In this document: one piece after another, positions 34,714-43,530 of the stretch | Position numbering within the stretch: position 1 is the first letter of the stretch | Layout of the letters: every line of letters begins with the position of its first letter | Assembly: GCA_963791805.1 (NCBI GenBank) | Contig: CAWBTU010000006.1 | Span: 1,426,001-1,490,000 of the forward strand | From: JACMJL01 sp963791805 | Lineage (GTDB): Bacteria; Bacillota; Clostridia; Clostridiales; Clostridiaceae | Length of the DNA stretch: 64,000 bases | Reading direction: 5' to 3' | Position numbers and translations under genes: made by a program | The notes under the pieces: model-generated | What the model was told of the DNA's origin: nothing | Databases searched by the model: none | Seen by the model: the letters and a program-made list of their open reading frames with translations, nothing else

Positions 34714-36667
34714 AGACGTAGCTATAAAAAACTTTAAGGCAAATGTTCAAAGATATTTTTCATATTTTCTTTGCAGCAGTTTCTCAATTATGATATTTTT
34801 TATTTATTCCTCAGTACTTTTTAATAAAGGACTGAAAAAAGCTGCAGATTATGATTTAATATCTGGGCAATTCTATGTGTCACTAACTGCTCTGACTGCC
34901 TTTTCAATTTTTTTCATTAATTATGCTCATTCGGCTTTTATGAAATCAAGAAATAAAGAGTTTGGAGTATATCTTACTCTAGGAATGAACTCAACTGATT
35001 TAAGAAAAATTGTAAATATTGAAAACTTAATTATTATACTATCTTCTTTTACTGCAGGAATAATTTCAGGAGTACTGTTTTCAAGATTATTTCAAATGAT
35101 AGTCTTAGAATTGCTTAATATTAGTTATGTACATTACTCATTAGATTATAGAAGTTTTGCTTTAACCATTGCAGTATTCGTTGCAATCTTTTCATCGGTT
35201 ATTGTATTAAGCAGTTTAGAAACAAGAAAGTTAGATATATCTGAATTATTAAAGGAGTCACGAAAAAAAGAGGGGAAACAAAACAAAGAGGTATTACTAG
35301 GTTTAATTGGTGTGTTTATTTTACTTATAGCCTTAATACTACTAATTTTAATGTGTAAAAATGAAAAAGTTAGAAGCAAAGTACCTATATTAGTGCTATA
35401 TTTTATTCTAAGCTTTGCAGGTACTTATATGACTGTCTCTTATATTAGTAAAGCTCTGATGAGCCTAATAAAAAATAGCAATTATTATTTTAAAAATATA
35501 TTATCCATCACTGAGATTAACCATAAATTTAATCAGAATAAAAAAATCATATTTATACTTAGCATATTAAGTTCAATGACTCTTTCTTTTGTGGCACCAT
35601 GCATGGCAGGGTTCAGATTAACAGAGCACTTAGCTAAAATAGATAGGACAAACAATATAGAGTTTTTTCAACTAGGGAATATAAACAATTTATCGCAAAA
35701 CCAGTTTAATAGCATTCTGAAGAAAGCTAAAACACCTGTAAAAAATGCCTCTTCCATAGAATTTATTTCTTTAGAGCTTCAAGGCGTTGGTGATAAGGAA
35801 GATATTACGAAGTCAGTTCCAATTGTATCACAGGATATATATAATTCTGTTACTAAACGTAAAATCAGACTAGATAAAGGAGAAGCTTTAAATATAATAA
35901 CTACTTGGGGAATAGGGTATCATGGGGTTAAGCCTTCAAGTAATATAAATCTTTCTGATGGTTCTAAATCTTTTAACTTTACAGTTAAAGATTCAGTTCG
36001 TGCAAAGTGGATCGCTTTTGGTGAAACTTATGATAATAAATCAGGTGTTGTTATTAGCAATGAAGACTATAACTATATTAAAAACAATATTACTAAAAAA
36101 AATATTGGAATTTATCATGGAGTTAGCTTTAAGAATTGGAAAGAAACAGAAACTACTGTAGATAGTTTTACTAGTGAATTAAATAAAAATAACGAAAAGC
36201 TAGAAGGTGATGAAAAAAAACTTAGTCCTCTTTTAAAAGTAACCTCCACAGTAAAATCATATAATGATATAAAACAAAGATATTCTTTCTATGTATTTGT
36301 ATCTACTGTAATGGGAATTCTATTTTTCATCGCTGGAGGAAGCGTACTTTTCTTTAAGCAATATACTGAATTAAGTAATGATAAAGCTAGGTTTATGAAG
36401 CTTTATAAGGTTGGAATCACGGAAAAGGAAGTTACAAATATTATAGAAAAAGAGTTACGGGTCACCTTTTTTATGCCTCTAGTTATTGGAAGCTTATTAG
36501 GATATTGCTTTATATACCTTTTTACTATTATATTCGGTGGAAAAGATATAATAAATAGTTTTATGCTTAATGCTACCTTTGTAATTATTATATACTTTTT
36601 ATTCCAATATTCATTTTATTATATTACTAAAAGAAAGTATGTTAATGAGGTAATAAGTAGTCTGTAA
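34703..36667 (+). CDS. FtsX-like ABC permease, BceB-like
   Basis: 654 residues from the GTG at 34703, placed by GGAGGTGAG; an in-frame ATG at 34688 lies before this site. Ten predicted membrane segments: one near residue 20, three at 55-165, two around 200-250, one near 285, then a large extracellular domain of about 220 residues (roughly 300-520) and three C-terminal helices. This is the BceB layout, where the big loop recognises the antibiotic. Length is close to BceB (about 646). Confidence 0.9.
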   Translation: MTFKDVAIKNFKANVQRYFSYFLCSSFSIMIFFIYSSVLFNKGLKKAADYDLISGQFYVSLTALTAFSIFFINYAHSAFMKSRNKEFGVYLTLGMNSTDLRKIVNIENLIIILSSFTAGIISGVLFSRLFQMIVLELLNISYVHYSLDYRSFALTIAVFVAIFSSVIVLSSLETRKLDISELLKESRKKEGKQNKEVLLGLIGVFILLIALILLILMCKNEKVRSKVPILVLYFILSFAGTYMTVSYISKALMSLIKNSNYYFKNILSITEINHKFNQNKKIIFILSILSSMTLSFVAPCMAGFRLTEHLAKIDRTNNIEFFQLGNINNLSQNQFNSILKKAKTPVKNASSIEFISLELQGVGDKEDITKSVPIVSQDIYNSVTKRKIRLDKGEALNIITTWGIGYHGVKPSSNINLSDGSKSFNFTVKDSVRAKWIAFGETYDNKSGVVISNEDYNYIKNNITKKNIGIYHGVSFKNWKETETTVDSFTSELNKNNEKLEGDEKKLSPLLKVTSTVKSYNDIKQRYSFYVFVSTVMGILFFIAGGSVLFFKQYTELSNDKARFMKLYKVGITEKEVTNIIEKELRVTFFMPLVIGSLLGYCFIYLFTIIFGGKDIINSFMLNATFVIIIYFLFQYSFYYITKRKYVNEVISSL

Positions 36668-36705
36668 TGGCTATAAAATATGAATTTTTATGGGGAGATG
36701 GAACA

Positions 36706-37785
36706 ATGAAAGAAGAGTTTAATTTATCAGAATATCTGAATAATGGAGTTGAAAATGTTGTAAAAGGTGTAATAGCGGCATCTTTTACAAATCCAGTTGA
36801 AACGGAATTTTTGTTAAAATATGCATTATCAATTGAAGATGCTAAAAAGAAGAGGACATGTTTTGATAGAAAAGGTGAAAATACTCCTGCATTTTTGATT
36901 TCAAGTATAACAAGTAATTGTAATTTGTTTTGTAAAGGTTGCTATTCAAGGGAGAACAAATCTTGTGGAGAAAATGTAAAAAAGGAACAGCTTTCTAGTG
37001 AAAGATGGGGAAGTCTATTTAAAGAAGCTAAAGAGCTTGGTATTGCCTTTATACTGCTTGCAGGTGGAGAACCTTTAATGAGAAGAGATGTGATAGAAAA
37101 GGCTGCACAAGTAAAAGAAATTATTTTCCCTATATTCACTAATGGAACAATGCTCAATGATGAGTATATACATTTATTAGATAAAAATAGAAATCTAGTA
37201 CCAATGCTTAGTATAGAAGGGGACAAGGATCAGACGGATGGACGGCGAGGAGAAGGAACATATGATGTTTTAATGAATGCAATGGACATCCTTAATGAAA
37301 AGGGCATTTTGTATGGTGCATCTGTTACCGTGACCACGGAGAATCTTAGAACTGTAACTAGTAAAGCTTTTTTTGACAAGTTATACAATAAGGGTTGTAG
37401 GGCGTTGCTCTTTATAGAGTATGTTCCAGTGGCAGAAGAAACAAGGCAATTCGCACCAACTGATATTGAACGTGAAATACTTGAATTTGAACAGCAAAAA
37501 CTCAGAGAGCAGTATGAAGATGTGATCTTTTTATCTTTCCCTGGAGATGAAAAATACTCAGGGGGATGCCTTGCAGCAGGAAGAGGATTTTTTCATATTA
37601 ATGTAGATGGATCAGCAGAACCATGTCCATTTTCACCTTATTCAGATACTAACTTAAAAGAAGGCACTTTGAGAGAAGCACTAAATTCACAATTATTTAG
37701 AAAGCTTAATGAAACTGGAATGCTTACTGGAGAACATGAGGGTGGATGTCTTCTTTTTCAAAAGAAAAGGAAGTTAAAGAATTAA
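36706..37785 (+). CDS. Radical SAM protein with C-terminal Cys-rich (SPASM-like) region
   Basis: 359 residues from the ATG at 36706 (GGGGAG upstream); an in-frame ATG at 36667 overlaps the permease stop. The radical SAM cluster is CNLFCKGC (CxxxCxxC), followed by LAGGEPLMRRD (GGEP) and SIEG. Later cysteines (GGCLAAGRG, AEPCPFSPY, GGCLLF) suggest an auxiliary 4Fe-4S site. It is the last gene of the BceRSAB-type operon, 38 nt after the permease. Substrate unknown: a peptide modification or a resistance-related reaction are possibilities (inference). Confidence 0.85.
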   Translation: MKEEFNLSEYLNNGVENVVKGVIAASFTNPVETEFLLKYALSIEDAKKKRTCFDRKGENTPAFLISSITSNCNLFCKGCYSRENKSCGENVKKEQLSSERWGSLFKEAKELGIAFILLAGGEPLMRRDVIEKAAQVKEIIFPIFTNGTMLNDEYIHLLDKNRNLVPMLSIEGDKDQTDGRRGEGTYDVLMNAMDILNEKGILYGASVTVTTENLRTVTSKAFFDKLYNKGCRALLFIEYVPVAEETRQFAPTDIEREILEFEQQKLREQYEDVIFLSFPGDEKYSGGCLAAGRGFFHINVDGSAEPCPFSPYSDTNLKEGTLREALNSQLFRKLNETGMLTGEHEGGCLLFQKKRKLKN

Positions 37786-37793
37786 TAAGTGAA

Positions 37794-37840
37794 TGTAGAT
37801 AATTTTAGATATTGCATGGTAATATCTAAAATTATCTACA
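37794..37840. terminator. Perfect 20-bp inverted repeat between convergent operons
   Basis: Arms 37794-37813 and 37821-37840 match without error around a 7-nt loop. It follows the radical SAM stop by 8 nt and lies before the end of the reverse-strand ABC operon. No T-run, but the stem is unusually long for a terminator. Confidence 0.6.
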
Positions 37841-37921
37841 GTGAAAAGCTTTCCTTCTATAACAAACAATTGATGCCTGATAATATGTGAGGTATGGTTT
37901 GCAAAAGTATTATAATCGCAG

Positions 37922-38677
37922 TTATTGAGCAGTTTCCTTTTTGAGCCGCCACATTGCCAGTGCAAAGCTTCCACAGCACATTACGGTAAACAGAACAATA
38001 ACAGGAAATATGTCCCAAAACAAAATTGTATCTCCCAACATCAATTTGCGCAGAGCGTTAATAATATGTGTAAATGGATTGAGCATCACGGCTATCTTCA
38101 ATCCTCTTGACAAGTTTTCAGAAGGAAAAAGGGCTGTGCTTAAAAAAAAGATGGGCAGTATAATGGCAGTCATTATTGTCTCATATATCACTTCATTTGG
38201 CAGGAAGAGACTAATAGAATAGGAGAGACCTGACATGAAAAAAGCTGTCATAAAGATTAGCAATATCATGACCGCAATACCAGCAATACCCGATTCCACC
38301 TTTACCGAGAAAAAAAGACCTACCAAAAATAAAATTGCTATTTCCATGAAGGAAAGCATTATTGCCTCAAGCATTTGCCCAAGCACAATGGAACTTCTAC
38401 TCACAGGCGCAATCAGAATTCTGTAAAAGCTTCCACTGGATTTCATGATGAAATTGACAATGCCTCCACTGCAACAAGCTGAAAAGATTACTAGCACAAT
38501 GATGCCAGGTAAAATGAAAGCGGTGTAATTGCCGATACCCTTGTTTTGCATCGTTTGGCTTGCCACAGAGCTATACAAAACAAGCCAAATAAGAGGTTGC
38601 AAAATTGTAACTGCTATGGATATAGGATTCTGAAAACGCCACTTCATATTTCTCCATAAAATATTTAACATATCCAT
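37922..38677 (-). CDS. ABC-2 type exporter permease
   Basis: 251 residues with six transmembrane segments. The opening MLNILWRNMKWRFQNPISIAVTILQPLIWLVLYSSVA and the conserved LNPFTHIINALRKLML near the end are typical of DrrB-like ABC-2 permeases. It exports a hydrophobic compound or drug together with the ATPase encoded just upstream; the two genes overlap by 13 nt. Last gene of a four-gene reverse-strand operon. Confidence 0.88.
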   Translation of the reverse strand: MDMLNILWRNMKWRFQNPISIAVTILQPLIWLVLYSSVASQTMQNKGIGNYTAFILPGIIVLVIFSACCSGGIVNFIMKSSGSFYRILIAPVSRSSIVLGQMLEAIMLSFMEIAILFLVGLFFSVKVESGIAGIAVMILLIFMTAFFMSGLSYSISLFLPNEVIYETIMTAIILPIFFLSTALFPSENLSRGLKIAVMLNPFTHIINALRKLMLGDTILFWDIFPVIVLFTVMCCGSFALAMWRLKKETAQ

Positions 38678-39624
38678 TCACCACCTTTTTTTTCTTCTGA
38701 GCTTGTTAATGCCAAAAACACATCTTCTAGACTGGGCTCTACTATTTCGATAGCGTTAAATTTTACATAATGCTCCAAAAGCCACTTGTTCACAGCTGTG
38801 AAAGATGCTTCGCTGTCATCTACGCCTACAAAAACAGAATTATTCCGCGTTTTAGCAAACTTAATAATTCCTGTGCCTTCAAGGGCAGCTTTATATTTTT
38901 TAGTTTCCTCTGAACTGGATGCAATGCGAAGCATGTTTTGCCTGGTATAACTTCGTAGACTACTAGGTGTTCCCTGGATTAATTCCTTCCCATCTTTCAT
39001 AATGCAAATGGTATCACTTAGCTGATCAGCTTCCTCAAGATAGTGAGTAGTAAGGAAAATGGTGGTTCCATATTCATCTCGGATTTTCTGCAGCATTTTC
39101 CACATTGCCTTACGGGATTCAACATCCATACCCACTGTGGGTTCATCCAAAAACAAAATCTTAGGGGAAGAAACCAAATTCATTGCAATGTCAAGTCTAC
39201 GCTTAACCCCGCCGGAGTAGGATGCAGTGGGGTACTTCAAATATCCCTCAAGTTGAAAGCTGTGGATTAAAGAGTCTATTCTTTCTCTTGCTACCTGTGC
39301 ATCTACTTTGTAAAGTCTACTTTGAAATATCATATTTTCCATAAGTGAAAGGTGTTCATCAATTGAAACACGTTGGGCAACACAGGCAATTTGCGAGCGA
39401 ACCCATGTGGGATCCTTACATAAATCCTTTCCAAGCATGGTTACATTCCCAGATGTAGGTTTGTAGTAGGTTGTGAGAATGTTAATCAAAGAAGATTTCC
39501 CTGCACCGTTGGGTCCAAGCAATGTAAAAATTTCTCCACTGTTTACTTTAAGGCTTAGCTGATTAAGTGCTCTGACCCCATTCTTGTATTGCTTAACCAA
39601 TTTGTCAATTTCAATAGCTAGCAC
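38665..39624 (-). CDS. ABC-2 exporter ATPase, DrrA-like
   Basis: 319 residues from a GTG with AGAAGG upstream. Walker A LLGPNGAGKSSLIN, signature YSGGVKRRLDIAM, Walker B ILFLDEPTVGMD and H-loop TTHYLEEADQLSD. A DrrA-type C-terminal extension (about 225-319) ends IEIVEPSLEDVFLALT. It energises the overlapping permease. The operon also holds an AraC/GyrI regulator and a GyrI-like protein, suggesting drug-inducible efflux. Confidence 0.92.
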   Translation of the reverse strand: MLAIEIDKLVKQYKNGVRALNQLSLKVNSGEIFTLLGPNGAGKSSLINILTTYYKPTSGNVTMLGKDLCKDPTWVRSQIACVAQRVSIDEHLSLMENMIFQSRLYKVDAQVARERIDSLIHSFQLEGYLKYPTASYSGGVKRRLDIAMNLVSSPKILFLDEPTVGMDVESRKAMWKMLQKIRDEYGTTIFLTTHYLEEADQLSDTICIMKDGKELIQGTPSSLRSYTRQNMLRIASSSEETKKYKAALEGTGIIKFAKTRNNSVFVGVDDSEASFTAVNKWLLEHYVKFNAIEIVEPSLEDVFLALTSSEEKKGGEWIC

Positions 39625-39628
39625 TATT

Positions 39629-40084
39629 TTAACCTTCTTTCAACGGAAACTGAATTTCAGTAATATAGTTATTCGGATTGCCTTTTAGTATCATTCCAGG
39701 GCCTTTTACATATATTTCTCTCCAAGGTGGCTGTATTGTCAGACCATTTTCCTGTATATGACGGTGAATTTCTTCATATGCTACTTTCAAACCATCGTAT
39801 GATCCAATATGGGTAAGGCATAGGGCTTTTACACCGGGCAGTTCTTTTAATGATATTCCATTAGCATTTGGGGTTTCGGCTGTAGGAACACACAATTCCA
39901 GGTCACACATACTAGTGTTTTCATCAATGGAGTTGTAACAAAATAAAGGAGCTCCATTTGCTTTGCCTTTTATGGATTTAAATACCTTAGGAAATTGTTT
40001 TGCAGCATCTGTAACATGACCTTTGAAGCGCAGGGCAGCTACACTGATAGGCTCGATATCTTTGATTTCAAATTTATAATTCAT
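39629..40084 (-). CDS. GyrI-like effector-binding protein
   Basis: 151 residues with TAAGGAGGAG upstream. The GyrI/SHS2-like pattern begins FEIKDIEPISVAALRFKG and includes PGVKALCLTHIGSYDGLKVAYEEIHRHIQENGLT and WREIYVKGPGM. These domains bind amphipathic drugs or small molecules; stand-alone forms can sequester or hydrolyse them. It is four bases before the ABC ATPase gene. Probably a ligand-binding partner of the efflux system. Confidence 0.85.
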   Translation of the reverse strand: MNYKFEIKDIEPISVAALRFKGHVTDAAKQFPKVFKSIKGKANGAPLFCYNSIDENTSMCDLELCVPTAETPNANGISLKELPGVKALCLTHIGSYDGLKVAYEEIHRHIQENGLTIQPPWREIYVKGPGMILKGNPNNYITEIQFPLKEG

Positions 40085-40110
40085 TTTTTCTCCTCCTTAA
40101 TATGATTGGG

Positions 40111-40971
40111 TTACTTTGCTTTCTTAACTGCAATCCAAACTTCTGAATGTCCGCCTTTTACTTTTGGGTTGCTTATAGGGTAAACTTCTATATCTGGCAA
40201 TTCAGCATATTCATAGCCAGAAAAGGGAAGCCATTCTGTAAGAAATCGTTTGAAGATTGTTTGAATGGATTCTTTATAATGACCGTCACATTCAAAGATA
40301 ACCCATGTAGCTTCTGGTATATTAAATTCCAGCATTCCTTCAGGCACAGGTTCCTCTGTGGCTGCCGCAATATAATAATAGATTTCCTTTGGGTTTTTAT
40401 AAGCAGTAATACCTAAAATACCGTGAGGGTCCTGATTAGTTAATTTGCAAATTTTTGAAAATAAATTACTATTTAAAGTGGTATCCCAGAATGCAGGAAC
40501 AATTTTGAAATTTTCATCTGTACTTTCTTGTAATGCAGTTCTGATTCCAATAACTCTAATAGATTTTTTTGTTTCAACTCGATACCTCATACTTTCACCT
40601 CCAGTAACGTTAATAGAAAAACTAATGCGCGGATAAGAGTTTAATAAAGTGCCCGATTTGCGAGCAGAAGTTGGGGCAACACCATGAACATTTTGAAATG
40701 CACGATTAAATGATGTTGGCGAAACATAACCATATTTTAAGCCAATATCTATAACTCTAGCTTCCCTTGTCTGCAATTCAAAAGCGGCTTTTGTCATTCT
40801 TCTACGACGAATATAATCAGATAAAGGAATACCAGCTACATAAGTAAACATTCGTTGAAAATAATAAGTTGAACAACAGGCAATTTTAGCAGCTTCATCA
40901 TAAGAAATATCACCGTCTAAATTATTTTCAATATAATCAATTGACTGACTTAGTTGAGTAAGCCACTCCAT
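40111..40971 (-). CDS. AraC-family regulator with GyrI-like effector domain
   Basis: 286 residues with AAGGAGGTGAT upstream. The N-terminal double helix-turn-helix (DISYDEAAKIACCSTYYFQRMF and VIDIGLKYGYVSPTSFNRAFQNVHG) binds DNA. The C-terminal domain (about 125-284) is GyrI-like and binds effectors (SIRVIGIRTAL, then EATWVIFECDGHYKESIQTIFKRFLTEWLPFSGYEYAELPDIEVYP). This is the Rob/BmrR-like arrangement. It is the first gene of the operon and probably senses the exported compound. Confidence 0.9.
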   Translation of the reverse strand: MEWLTQLSQSIDYIENNLDGDISYDEAAKIACCSTYYFQRMFTYVAGIPLSDYIRRRRMTKAAFELQTREARVIDIGLKYGYVSPTSFNRAFQNVHGVAPTSARKSGTLLNSYPRISFSINVTGGESMRYRVETKKSIRVIGIRTALQESTDENFKIVPAFWDTTLNSNLFSKICKLTNQDPHGILGITAYKNPKEIYYYIAAATEEPVPEGMLEFNIPEATWVIFECDGHYKESIQTIFKRFLTEWLPFSGYEYAELPDIEVYPISNPKVKGGHSEVWIAVKKAK

Positions 40972-41107
40972 ATCATCACCTCCTTACGTTAAGTTTAGCA
41001 CGATATAAATTATATATCTTCTCTTTTGGTGTCCAGTTTTGTAAATCGTATAATTTGGGATAAAATATTAAGAATAACCGTTATGAAAGCTTCACTTTAT
41101 AAAAAGG

Positions 41108-41143
41108 ATTAGCCCATAGATGAATAAACATCTATAGGCTAAT
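41108..41143 (-). terminator. Terminator of the reverse-strand GGDEF gene
   Basis: A stem of 15 bp with one mismatch (41108-41122 with 41129-41143), loop AATAAA. Read on the reverse strand, CCTTTTTATA follows. It lies about 140 nt beyond the stop at 41283. Confidence 0.6.
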
Positions 41144-41282
41144 ACTCGATATTTCTTAATTGTTTTTTATCTATTTTAATGCTTTTAGTAGACTATCTTT
41201 TGTAGATTGAAAATCATCATTAAATGAATCATTTTTTTTCAAATTGTAACAAATCTAACATAACATTGTATTGGCTATGTTG

Positions 41283-42626
41283 TTATTTGTTTAATGAGGA
41301 CCTTTTTTCTTCATACATTTTACAATCAGCTGCATGAATTATATCATCAAGCGTATCACCATCATTACGGTATAAGGAATAACCCACACTAGCTGATATA
41401 TCTATATTGACGTCTTTATATTTAAACTCTTTAGAAATTAAGGCTTTGACGTTCATTTTTTCCTTCTGAAGATTCTCCTCATTTTTTATATCTGATAGAA
41501 TAATAAGGAACTCATCGCCTCCTAATCGTATTACATCTGATGTGGAATTGAAAGCTGAAACCAATCTTTTAGCTGTTATTTTAAGGACCTCATCGCCAAT
41601 CTTATGACCATAAATATCATTTATACTTTTGAAATTGTTAAGGTCTATTAATAACACTCCTGTTAGCTTATTTGTATGCTTAGCTTTTACAAAAGCACTT
41701 TTCATATAAGAGTCTAGAAAGGTTCTGTTATATACTCCTGTTAAAAAATCAAAACTTACTTGATACTGCAACTTGTATCGGTTATAGACAATATAAGATA
41801 TTAGTACTCCAATTAATATTGATAAAATTGTTGTGACAGCAAGCCATCCATATAGATAGTAATAGGAAGTACTCCAGCCACCTTTAGGTATTATGGCAAT
41901 TTTCCATATAGTTTCATTAAATGTTATATCGGATATAAGTGGGTTTTTATTCATAATCGAACTATTTCCCCAAAATGGTTTTTTAGGAAACTGATCATTA
42001 TTAAATACTGCCACGTCAATATTGTTATCTTTCTCCTTAAGTCCTGTTTCATTCATAAGTTCTTCTCCGTCAATAACAATACTTAGTTGCCCCCAATAGG
42101 TACCATTTTCTAAAGTTACAGGAATTCTTGAGATAAATCCATTCCCACCTTGAATCAAATTAACAGGACCTTGAAAATCTGATGTTAAATTTTTTTTAGT
42201 TTTCAGAACAGAGTCTCTTTGTTCGGGCACATCTGAAAGGTTCCTACCTATTGCTGATTCATTACCATTAAGGGGATAAACCCAAATTATGGTGGTATCT
42301 TTTAATACGCCTATATTCTTAATGAGTTTGTTGGTGGATGGAAATAATAAACTAAGGTATTTAGTTGTTTCTTCTTGTGAAATATTAGGATTTGATTTTA
42401 TATAAGCCAAATAACCATTGGTTAAAATAATACTGGAGTAAACTGTACTTTCAAGTTTAGATTTAAATTTCATTGACTGCTCCATTGTTGTTAATCTATA
42501 TTGTTGTTTTGTTCTATTTATTTCTGTATTAATCCCTAAAAGAAATGCGAAAAAGATAATTAAACCCACTGCTAATCCAGTGGAAATTGAAATTATTTTT
42601 TTATTTTTTTTCTTTTGAAAATTCAT
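41283..42626 (-). CDS. Membrane-bound diguanylate cyclase (sensor + GGDEF)
   Basis: 447 residues. TM1 at about 12-30, an extracytoplasmic sensor of about 220 residues (CHASE-like; contains VYPLNGNESAIGRNLSDVP and a ligand-type FISRIPV), TM2 about 258-282, then a GGDEF domain (FDFLTGVYNRTFLD, IDLNNFKSINDIYGHKIGDEVL, RLGGDEFLIILS). It makes cyclic-di-GMP. The active-site GGDEF is intact. The RxxD inhibitory site five residues before it is missing (STSDVI), so product inhibition may be absent. Expressed alone on the reverse strand. Confidence 0.9.
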   Translation of the reverse strand: MNFQKKKNKKIISISTGLAVGLIIFFAFLLGINTEINRTKQQYRLTTMEQSMKFKSKLESTVYSSIILTNGYLAYIKSNPNISQEETTKYLSLLFPSTNKLIKNIGVLKDTTIIWVYPLNGNESAIGRNLSDVPEQRDSVLKTKKNLTSDFQGPVNLIQGGNGFISRIPVTLENGTYWGQLSIVIDGEELMNETGLKEKDNNIDVAVFNNDQFPKKPFWGNSSIMNKNPLISDITFNETIWKIAIIPKGGWSTSYYYLYGWLAVTTILSILIGVLISYIVYNRYKLQYQVSFDFLTGVYNRTFLDSYMKSAFVKAKHTNKLTGVLLIDLNNFKSINDIYGHKIGDEVLKITAKRLVSAFNSTSDVIRLGGDEFLIILSDIKNEENLQKEKMNVKALISKEFKYKDVNIDISASVGYSLYRNDGDTLDDIIHAADCKMYEEKRSSLNK

Positions 42627-42870
42627 GGTTTATCAATCCTTTAAAAATATTATATACATTGAATACTCAATTTTTATTTTATCATATTTCTTTGGAGGAA
42701 TGTTCACAAAAAGGTTTATATGTCGTTTTATGCGAAATACATATCTACATTCCCTTAAATCAATGCAGATGTCTTAAGTTATTAAAAAAGATAAATGAAA
42801 AGCTGAGATTAAAAATAAGCCATCTTTTTATATTGGTTAATTTCGGAAAAAATAATCTATATGTATTATA
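42627..42870. other. Intergenic region without a clear gene
   Basis: About 240 bases between the GGDEF gene start (reverse) and the decayed DUF4160/DUF2442 cassette. The promoter of the GGDEF gene should be here. No convincing ORF or hairpin. Confidence 0.4.
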
Positions 42871-43130
42871 AATGTTAAGTAATGGATAAATATAAAAACA
42901 TATGCTAAAATATATCATATAAATACTAAAAACAAAAAGAACCACATTTTCATGTTACTTTAACTAGTGGAAGTAAAAGCTCAATTTATATAGCGAGTGG
43001 TAAACTGCTTGAAAGTTTTATAGAATAGTAGTGTATCACAGAAATAAAGACATATAATGAGTATTGCGATAACAAAAAATGAACTTAAAAATGTAACTTC
43101 AAGATGAGGCTAATGCTTCGTCTTTACTTT
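42871..43130 (+). pseudogene. Decayed, internally deleted copy of the DUF4160/DUF2442 cassette
   Basis: The segment aligns in order with the intact locus at 10111-10784. The leader AATGTTAAGT-ATGGATA is shared, then CCACATTTTCATGTTACTTTA..., then a piece equivalent to residues ISIASGKLLES of DUF4160 (43000 region). After that comes the end of DUF2442 (GTATTGCGATAAC...GAACTTAAA, 43061-43089) and the same terminator hairpin (43102-43123). The DUF4160 start codon and about 18 codons are missing, and most of DUF2442 is deleted. It encodes no usable protein. Confidence 0.85.
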
Positions 43131-43150
43131 TTATTTGGAGGTATGATAAA

Positions 43151-43408
43151 TTGTTAAACGAAATTAAAGAAATAGTTGGAGTTTATCTAAAAGAGGGCAT
43201 TGTTACTAGAAAAGATGTACAATCACTAGATAGTAGACCTTTTGCGAGAACCTTAGAAGAAGAGTTTAAAAAACTTGGATATATTGAAGCAAGATACATA
43301 GAAATAGCTCTTTCTGATTTCCATGATTTTTCTGGTGCTTTATATAATTCAAGTAAGTATACTTATGAAGAAGTAAAAACTTATATGTTTAAAAATGTTT
43401 TAAGTTAA
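43151..43408 (+). CDS. Hypothetical small protein
   Basis: 85 residues from a TTG start with TTGGAGG 10 nt upstream. A soluble helical protein (LNEIKEIVGVYLKEGIVTRKDVQSL, then TLEEEFKKLGYIEARYIEIALSDFHDF). I do not recognise a family. It starts directly after the terminator of the decayed cassette. Confidence 0.6.
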   Translation: MLNEIKEIVGVYLKEGIVTRKDVQSLDSRPFARTLEEEFKKLGYIEARYIEIALSDFHDFSGALYNSSKYTYEEVKTYMFKNVLS

Positions 43409-43530
43409 CTTATAGCTTTAATAAATTAACTCAATATTTATTTCTTAAATAGGTTTATAACTAGAGTGACCTAATCTAAATATTACTTTTGTTTTTTGAT
43501 TTTTACTATATAACACTTAGGAGGAAAAAC

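Noticed and set aside
37774..37974. Reverse 66-residue frame across the 20-bp palindrome
   Set aside because: Spans a palindrome and the permease end with no ribosome site.
37925..38426. Several forward frames over the ABC-2 permease gene
   Set aside because: The reverse-strand permease has six membrane helices and operon partners; the forward frames are shadows.
42587..42871. 94-residue forward frame upstream of the decayed cassette
   Set aside because: Begins inside the start of the reverse GGDEF gene and has no ribosome site or recognisable sequence.
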